Positions 58,901 to 64,000 of a stretch of 64,000 bases of DNA are shown piece after piece. Numbering within the stretch: position 1 is the stretch's first letter; each line of letters opens with the position of its first letter. The notes beneath the pieces were generated by a model. The model ran no database searches and had not been told where the DNA came from. It was given only the letters and a program-made list of their open reading frames with translations. The translations under genes were made by a program, and so were the position numbers. The DNA is from Montifringilla adamsi (lineage: Eukaryota > Chordata > Aves > Passeriformes > Passeridae). The stretch lies in the NCBI GenBank assembly GCA_017590115.1, contig JAGGNK010013559.1, forward strand, positions 504,933 through 568,932, given 5' to 3'.

Positions 58901-61900
58901 CTGGGCTCCAAGTTGGGCTTCGAGTTGTGGGCTCGGCTGGGGCTGTGTCCCCTGGGTGAATCTGATGTGGCTGTGGCACAGCCCCTGCTCTGCTTGAAGC
59001 TCTGCTGAGCTGGGCTGGTGCAGGGGGCACCTGGTACAGGAGTTGTGCTCAGAGGGGAGGAGGTTGAGAGCAGCTGTCCTTAAAGCTTTGGAGACATACA
59101 AAGTTGTCCTTTTTGGAAAAATTACTCTTTTGGATGACTCTTAGCCCTCAAAAGTGTCTTGCAGGGCACTGTTGGCCTTGCTCTCAGTGTGCTCTTTTTG
59201 GGGAGGGGCTTCTGAGATGGGTCAGGAACATGTCTGGGCTCTCCTTGCTATGTAGGGCTTTGTGTCTGGAGGATTCTCCACCCAGAGATTTCAGTCTTCC
59301 CTTGGCTCCCCCAGTGTTGAGTAAGGAGACCTTTGCTTGTAGGTACCCCATTATTAACCTCCACATGCAGGGACAGGGCTCAGCTGGGTCACAGCTGCTG
59401 CCAGTTCCAATTTTGGGGCTCTGTCCTTCCATTCTGGTCATTCGCAAGGTGCAGTTTGTGCCTTTGTGACATGGAGAATTCTGTGTTCAGTTTTTGTGCT
59501 GCAGATCTCCTGTTTTGGGATCTGTTGGATGTCTTGTCTGCAAGTTTGCCAACAGCCTGCAAGAGCTAGGGGAGGGCTGGATGCTTTCCATGCTTTCTGA
59601 GGTGATCCATGGAGTGACTTCCATTGCTGTGAGAGGGATTGCAGTGGGACCTGCGCTCCACTGGGTCTGTCTGTGATACAAAACTCTGTAATGCCCATGG
59701 ACTGGCTCCAGAGTGGTGATTCTGAGTCAGCCTCTGCTGTGGATCTGGTCTCCCTGGATGGTGTGAGAGGAAAAATGGGTCACTGAGTGTTCTGAGGTGG
59801 CAACAGTGGTCTGCAGGTATCAGAATTATGAGTGTTCAAAAACTGTTGAACTATCTGTGCTGATCAGTCCCTCTGCATTTGGTGACAAAGTTATTTCCAC
59901 AACTCTTCTTGATTATGTGATTGCTGCCATTTATTGAACTGGCTTTGGCTGTATGAGACAGGGAAGAGCTGTCTCTGATAACTGATATCCCTCAGAGTCT
60001 TTTCTCTTACAGCAGCAACTCTGATCAAAGCCCTTTCTTCCAACTGCCTGCTGAGCAGTGTAACATTGAACTGTTTGTCAGGAAAAGCCATTCTGTAATT
60101 CCCTTATAAACTAAATCATGACACAGGGGTTTACTCACCCCATGCTGTTGGTCCTGGTCATGAAATCTGAGTTCTGCACTGTTTGCCAGATCAGGAGGTT
60201 GAACACTGTTTAAAACTCCTCATGCAGTTTATTGTCCTCCACCAGTCCTGTTGTCATGATCTTTCCTCAGTGAGCAGAGAGGGACCTTCTCATGTCTGTT
60301 CCATTTCTTCCATTAAAAATTTCTTCACAGAAAGGGTTGTAAAACATTAGAAGGGGCTGCCCAGGGAGGTGGTGTAACCCCCATCACTAGAGGTGCCCAA
60401 GGAGTGCCTGGATGTGGCACTGAGTGCTCTGGTCTGGGTGACAAGGTGAGAATTGGCCACAGGTGGACCCAATGGTCTCAGAGGTCTTTTCCAACCTCAG
60501 TGATTCTGGGATTCCACACATACTTCTCTTCACTCAGAGACTTGAGCCTTGGTAATCATTATGTCATATCTGGATCAACATTTCCAAGCTCAGCATCTCT
60601 TACCTGGGCTCAGACGTTCAGGGTGTTCCAGTGGCTCCTGCCCAAAGGCTGCTCTCAATGAGCAGCACTCACGTTTTGCCAAAATGCTGCTCTCTGGAGT
60701 CTGGTAGAACTGGAGGAATTTTCTTGGTGTCCAGGACTCCCTGTTCTCCACAGAACCCTTCTCCTTCCTGATCTCTTGTGACATCCCCCAGAGCTGCAGT
60801 ATTTCACTCTAGAAGCTGCAGCACCGGTGATTTCAGCAGCTGGTGGAGACCACCCACATCTGCCCACTTTTAACCATTTCCTCTGCTGGGTGGCACTTGC
60901 AGCATGCTCCAGGTGACAGGGTAGTACTCTAAGCAGGCAGCTTTTGGCTAAATTACATGTTGTAATGTTATTGATGTTATTGATACTATTTATGCCCACT
61001 CAGGAAAAAAAACCTGCTTGGTCATCAGGGAGCAATGCTAAGAAGCAGTAACAAACAATGAGATGTTGAATTCTCCTGGGAAACTTGGAGTCTTTATGCC
61101 CCTCCAACTGGTACAAGAAATCTGTGTCCACCAAGGACTGACATTGTATTAGATCTGCTTAGAGCTGTTGTACTCTGTGCTTCAGGGGCCTCATGGCACA
61201 GACAGGGCAAGGTGGTGGCCGTGGTGTCTGTGGCCCTGCAGTGGTCTGAGCTGGTCACACCACTTCAGGAGATGCCTCTCTCTGAGCTGAGCTGCCCAGT
61301 GCCAGTGGGGCTGAATTCGGAGACAGGTCCCTGAGTTACCTCCTAACAAAGCCAACACCTCTTGTTGTTCTCAGGGAACCCCAGATGTCTGAGCTGGAGA
61401 TATGGCTGAGAGCCCAGACTCATCCCACCTCTGGAGAAGAGGGTTTTCTCCTTTGGGAGCATGGAATGGGGAGCTGGGTGTCTGCAGACAGTCCCTGGCT
61501 GAGGGTTTGCTGATCTGGATCAGGAGCCTTTAATGGCCACCTGCAAACCCACACTTACCTTTGGCCCCATTGAGAGATGTGGATGCTCTTCCCTTTGGAG
61601 TTCTCTGAGTGTGGAGAAGGAGACTGAAACACCTCATTAGAGACCATGTGAGTGTCTCTCCAGGCACCTGGGAATCCGTAACATCTCAAAGTTGTTCTGC
61701 CAGAGGTCTTGGGTGCCTCAGCTGGCAGCTGTGCAGGTGGCAGTATGGACTGGGGCAACCCTTTGGGATTTCTTAGTGCCACATTTGGCTCTGGTGACAC
61801 CGACCTGGCCCCAGCTGAGCTGCTGCAGTCTCTGTGCTGGGCCTGAAGCTCAGGGACAGTGTGTCCCCAACAACCATTCCCTCCTGAGCTCAGCTTCTCT

Positions 61901-64000
61901 GGCAGTACTGCAAACAGAGAGAAGGACAGGAGTTGTTGAAATAGTCAGGAAAGTTGCTGAGGGTGTTTTCTGATCTATCTCTTGTCTCTTGGGATAATTA
62001 AAGCTGATCAATGTCAAAACATTAATTCTTCAGGGCTAAGCCATGCAGTGAAAGCAGAACCAAGTACGATGAAAGGCACCTTCATTTTGGTTTGGTTTTA
62101 TTTGGGATAGAATCCTGGGATGTGCTGAACACTGTTTTGAGAATCTCTACTCTGATTTTATTAATGAACAATGGAATTTGTTAATTCCTCCTCTCTTGGG
62201 ACCTGTAGCCCTAACAAGCAGGAGGGAAACTTAGATGGGAATTTACACAAAATCTGCTCATGAAACATGAGAGAAGTTGCCTTTCTCTGATCCTGATCCT
62301 CTTCAGTATTTGTTTGCCTTCCATTCCAGAATCTGATCTTTTTTGTCTCCATTGAATAATTTCCAGCTGATGTCTCTTCCTAGTCTGCTTCTTTCTCCTG
62401 GAAGAACAACATTTGGAGCTCTTCCTACCAGTCACTTTGGGCTAACCACCTTGCCCAGGCTGGAGATGGCTGAGTCCAAGAGTTTGTCTTGAAGTAGGTT
62501 GTTGTTCCCACAGTGTGAATCTGGTTGGGAATATCTCTGATTGGCTGAGGAACAATCTCCCCTTTGCTGGACTTTGCCAGGGTGATTTTATTCTCAGGTA
62601 GGAGAAATCCCTGCTGCTTCCTGGCCAGTGTGACTGAGCCTGACTGCTGACCTGCTGTGAATTTCTGCTGAGGAGACAGCAGGGAAAAGGGAACCTTCTC
62701 CATCTTCTCCCACAGAACTGCACCTGCATCCCCAGTTTTTCCCAGCTGGAGGAGGGTTTGTCCCTCTGTGGAGTGGATGTGAAGAAAATTGCCTTCCTTG
62801 AGCAGCTGGACCAAGTGAACATCCTTCTGTCTCAGAAAAAGTGCCTTTGATTTAATAATTATAAAGCAAAATAGATCACTATGATTACATGGCCACTGAC
62901 CTGGTATTTTTACCAACCTGCCTCTCTTCCCATACCTCCAGTCCAGGTCCCAGTTCCCAAAGGAGAAGCCCCTCCCTGGTGCAGGATCCATCAGTTCTCA
63001 GCTCAATCATCTCAGGAGCATGAAAAAAAAACTGAGAAAAAATCACATCCTGGATCCAACCCAAGGGTTTCTGGAGCTCCATAATTTCTAGTTTACTTAG
63101 TCTTTCTAGTTTTGTGTCTCCTTGTTGCAAGTTTAATAGCAGTTCCTTGGTGCCAGGTTTTGATAGAGGTTCAAACTGCTGAAAAGTCTTATGAGGAAGT
63201 GATGTTTTATTGCAGTGTAGAAATAAAAGTGGAATGAAGTTTACCCAGCCTTAGACACAGAATGCTTAAGGTCCATCCCCAGACTGTTGTCTTTCGTTCC
63301 TGCATACCAAGAGAGGCAGAGGTGTCTCCAGAGGGCAGGGCTTCCTTTCCTAGGAAAAATGTCCAAGACGCAAAGGCAAGGTGGTTTTTGGAAACACTGA
63401 TTTCTTTCCACTGACTCCACAGGTGCTTGAACGAGTGGTGCAAGCTGACTGTAACTTTATGCCAGTGAGGGCAGTGGAGACCAGAGTCCTTCATGCTGCC
63501 TTTTGTGTGAAATTCCCAGTGGAATTGTGTATATTATTCCCTGCTCTGTGCTGTGTGGAGGGGAGCCCTTAGATTCATAAGGATAAATGTTTTATCTCAC
63601 TGTAAGTGCTGTGGGTGGGGACCACATGTCCTTTCCAGACCTGTACATTCTGTACATTTCTTTGGCACAGTCAAAGCAACTCTCTCCATCCCATGCCCGG
63701 AAGTGCTACTGTCTTGTGGTGAAATTTAACATATCAAATGTAATGGGTTCATTTAAAGAAATTACTAAAAATCACTGTTCTGTTGGTCTATGGCATTGTC
63801 TGAAGATGAGCAGCCCCTCTACAGAGTCACTCCTGGTATGACATGTAGCAAAAATGTATATAAATAAATGTGGTTCAATCAGGGGCTGATTTCCTGACCT
63901 CCAGGTAAAACTCCCATCAGTCCCAGGGAGCATCATGAGCCAGGCACAGCCACGACCTCAGTGGCCTGGGAAAGCCCTCACACTTTTGGATTCCATCCAC
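37700..64000 (+). CDS. PKP1: PKP1 (plakophilin 1), 5' portion (3 coding exons; the rest lies beyond the window)
   Basis: Gene-level entry. Coding exons are 37700-37901, 45543-45643 and 56444-56865, joining to 725 nt, i.e. 241 residues plus two bases. The N-terminus ([31 protein letters not shown]), the second exon ([16 protein letters not shown]) and the third ([17 protein letters not shown]) match the plakophilin 1 head domain as I know it. Plakophilin 1 is a desmosomal plaque and nuclear armadillo protein. Its head binds desmoplakin, desmogleins and keratins and drives desmosome clustering. The armadillo repeats are encoded by later exons, and I found no sequence resembling exon 4 between 56866 and 64000, so intron 3 exceeds 7.1 kb. 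Confidence 0.93.
41838..42290 (+). mobile_element. CR1 LINE fragment (second subfamily)
   Basis: Plus-strand copy with aaaaggaggctcaggggtga, aatttcttcatggaaagggt, cactggcacaactgcccagg and ttttccaacctcagtgactc. It differs from the gaaggtgtccctgcc type and so represents another CR1 subfamily. PKP1 intron 1. Confidence 0.87.
44752..45190 (+). mobile_element. CR1 LINE fragment
   Basis: Text from ctgtgaggaaaggctgagag through ggacaggacaaggggcaatg to a tail containing accattctgggattctgtga. PKP1 intron 1, about 350 bases before exon 2. Confidence 0.9.
45543..45643 (+). CDS. PKP1: PKP1 coding exon 2
   Basis: 101 nt between the acceptor ttttccatttgcag and the donor gtaaga at 45644. The split Gly codon joins NR from exon 1 to [18 protein letters not shown], then [16 protein letters not shown]. 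It ends in phase 0. Length and sequence match the plakophilin 1 head at this position. Confidence 0.94.
46868..47278 (+). mobile_element. CR1 LINE fragment
   Basis: Closely similar to the 44752 copy: ttcagcttggagaagagaag, agggacaggacaagggggaa, gtggaaggtgtccctgcctg, tail attctgggattctgta. PKP1 intron 2. Confidence 0.9.
49070..49245 (+). mobile_element. CR1 LINE 3' fragment (second subfamily)
   Basis: ggaacaggctgcccagggca, ttgaactctgatcttagagg and the degraded end tttctaatttaattattcc. PKP1 intron 2. Confidence 0.75.
50353..50812 (-). mobile_element. CR1 LINE fragment, reverse orientation (second subfamily)
   Basis: Opens with the reverse tail cacagaatcacaggatcact and continues with ccctgggctcaccattccaa, catgaaaaaattcctcctga, cccagctccctcagccactc. 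PKP1 intron 2. Confidence 0.9.
52388..53005 (-). mobile_element. CR1 LINE fragment, reverse orientation, longer copy
   Basis: Opens with tcataggatcataggggcac, then gggttggaagggaccctaaa, ggcagagacaccttccacta, through to gatgagcccaggacaaggat, which belongs to the CR1 ORF2 end. About 620 bases. PKP1 intron 2. Confidence 0.9.
56444..56865 (+). CDS. PKP1: PKP1 coding exon 3
   Basis: 422 nt, phase 0 to phase 2, acceptor gttcggcag and donor gtaagt at 56866. It encodes [51 protein letters not shown] and ends SSSK. The middle of the exon is strikingly GC-rich, with C or G at most third codon positions, far above exon 2 and the flanking introns. The gtaagt donor overlaps an in-frame TAA, so unspliced reading would stop immediately. 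Confidence 0.94.
58513..58601. other. Assembly gap (34 N) flanked by poly-G runs
   Basis: A G homopolymer of over 20 bases (58514-58536), a short aaagggtgggacc, then N at 58550-58583, then another G run (58584-58602). The gap is inside PKP1 intron 3 and hides sequence of unknown true length. Both edges look like a collapsed or unreadable G-rich tract. Confidence 0.95.
60312..60516 (+). mobile_element. CR1 LINE 3' fragment (second subfamily)
   Basis: aatttcttcacagaaagggt, ggggctgcccagggaggtgg and ttttccaacctcagtgattc, with the end tctgggattcca. PKP1 intron 3. Confidence 0.85.

Larger units (their letters stand above)
56866..64000 (+). other. PKP1 intron 3 (to window end)
   Basis: At least 7.1 kb, holding the poly-G gap and one CR1 fragment. 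I looked for the start of the armadillo-repeat region that should follow the SSSK junction and did not find it. Confidence 0.75.

Noticed and set aside
63381..63572. Open frame near the window end as a candidate PKP1 exon 4
   Set aside because: The translation has no resemblance to the plakophilin region that follows exon 3, and the phase does not match the phase-2 donor at 56866.

Overview
The window reads as vertebrate, almost certainly avian, nuclear DNA. Coding sequence is split into short exons with GT/AG boundaries. The interspersed repeats I can recognise are all CR1-type LINE fragments, several ending in the ATTCTGTG-like tail typical of bird CR1. No Alu, bacterial or viral features were seen. 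Species cannot be fixed from the sequence alone.

Two genes lie head to tail on the + strand. Positions 271-20182 hold the 3' part of IGFN1 (immunoglobulin-like and fibronectin type III domain containing 1), a sarcomeric protein. I recovered 14 exons that join in one reading frame to a stop codon: one Ig domain, a giant 6.1-kb glycine-rich repeat exon, then Ig-Ig-FN3-FN3-FN3-Ig-FN3-Ig and a four-residue tail. Positions 37700-64000 hold the 5' part of PKP1 (plakophilin 1), a desmosomal armadillo protein. Three coding exons give the N-terminal head (241 residues); the armadillo exons lie beyond the window. The IGFN1-PKP1 order matches the human 1q32 neighbourhood as I recall it.

The most striking structure is inside the giant IGFN1 exon: 14 tandem copies of a 144-bp (48-codon) unit at 3721-5736. 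Copies 2-13 are identical base for base. The array is embedded in a longer, older field of degenerate Gly/Ala repeats built on PYGKDGLP-like and LYGPDGRPLG-like modules.

The 17.5-kb spacer between the genes (20183-37699) has no protein gene that I recognise. It does contain a housekeeping-type CpG-rich promoter-like block at about 21.56-22.72 kb with CCAAT boxes, a GC box and YY1-type cores, and a second, weaker CpG-rich block at about 34.95-36.06 kb. Introns and spacer carry at least 14 CR1 fragments plus several mini- and microsatellites. A 34-base N gap flanked by poly-G lies at 58550-58583. Exon ends were set by eye from splice consensus, phase and domain logic; no alignment or transcript data were available.
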